Positions 12,967 through 13,020 of a stretch of 13,020 nt of DNA are shown here, piece after piece. The stretch lies in assembly GCA_963923455.1 (NCBI GenBank), contig CAWULT010000128.1, positions 1 to 13,020 of the forward strand. The letters run 5' to 3'. The notes under the pieces are model-generated. The model did not search any database, was not told the origin of the DNA, and saw nothing but the letters and a program-made list of their open reading frames with translations. Each line of letters starts with the position of its first letter. Positions within the stretch are counted from its first letter, which is position 1. A program made the translations under genes and the position numbers. Origin of the DNA: CAWULT01 sp963923455 (GTDB taxonomy: Bacteria > Acidobacteriota > Vicinamibacteria > Vicinamibacterales > UBA2999).

Positions 12967-13020
12967 GCGGAAGTGGCGGAATTGGCAGACGCGCTAGCCT
13001 CAGGAGCTAGTGGCCGCAAG
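12967..13020 (+). tRNA. tRNA-Leu(CAG), 5' part, cut by window edge
   Basis: The acceptor strand GCGGAAG at 12967-12973 is followed by TG and a D arm containing AATTGGCAGA. The anticodon stem CTAGC/GCTAG (12994-12998 and 13006-13010) encloses the 7-nt loop CTCAGGA, placing anticodon CAG at 13001-13003; it reads CUG, a major leucine codon in GC-rich genomes. The final bases begin the long variable arm typical of class II tRNA-Leu. The T arm and acceptor 3' half lie outside the window. Confidence 0.95.

Noticed and set aside
12810..13019. 69-codon minus-strand open frame across the RRM promoter and tRNA
   Set aside because: It runs antisense through the tRNA and both promoters, and has no ribosome-binding site or recognisable motif.
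12961..13020. tRNA gene as a possible integration site for a mobile island
   Set aside because: Only the 5' part of the tRNA is in view; no integrase gene or duplicated tRNA end is present in the window, so nothing supports it.

Overview
The window comes from a high-GC, flagellated, Gram-negative-type bacterium. The flagellar gene order, the mix of a sigma-54 activator with CheY and HDOD signalling, and the protein style would fit Acidobacteriota (Vicinamibacteria-like). That placement is inference from general resemblance; a deltaproteobacterium or another GC-rich phylum is not excluded.

Layout. (1) 1-5588, minus strand: a compact flagellar basal-body and export operon in the order flgB-flgC-fliE-fliF-fliG-fliH-fliI, with fliI running off the left edge. 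Genes overlap or nearly touch, except for a 49-nt gap between fliE and fliF. (2) 5589-5978: a 390-bp divergent regulatory region. It holds a very good sigma-54 (-24/-12) promoter aimed at flgB, a second sigma-54-like promoter aimed the other way, and two inverted repeats. (3) 5979-7376, plus: an NtrC/FlrC-class sigma-54 response regulator. (4) 7456-8166, minus: a small soluble histidine kinase with no sensor domain, convergent with the regulator. (5) 8238-9461, plus: a two-gene unit of a stand-alone CheY-type receiver and an HDOD protein. (6) 9451-12379, minus: a B12-binding-type radical SAM protein followed by a glutamate/dicarboxylate-type symporter, whose end overlaps the HDOD gene tail to tail. 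(7) 12468-12782, minus: a small RRM RNA-binding protein with its own promoter and terminator. (8) 12967-end, plus: the 5' part of a tRNA-Leu(CAG) gene with a good promoter.

How it fits together. The FlrC-like activator (5979-7376) carries an intact GAFTGA loop and lies beside a flagellar operon whose promoter matches the sigma-54 consensus, so it is the natural candidate to switch on flgB-fliI. The kinase at 7456-8166 is the natural candidate phosphodonor. The CheY and HDOD proteins probably belong to a motility or signalling output, but their targets are not visible here. The radical SAM and symporter pair, the RRM gene and the tRNA have no evident link to motility.

Most of the window is recognisable core biology. 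I found no mobile element, CRISPR array or clearly unprecedented system. The parts most worth a second look are the divergent sigma-54 control region and the unassigned radical SAM/transporter pair.
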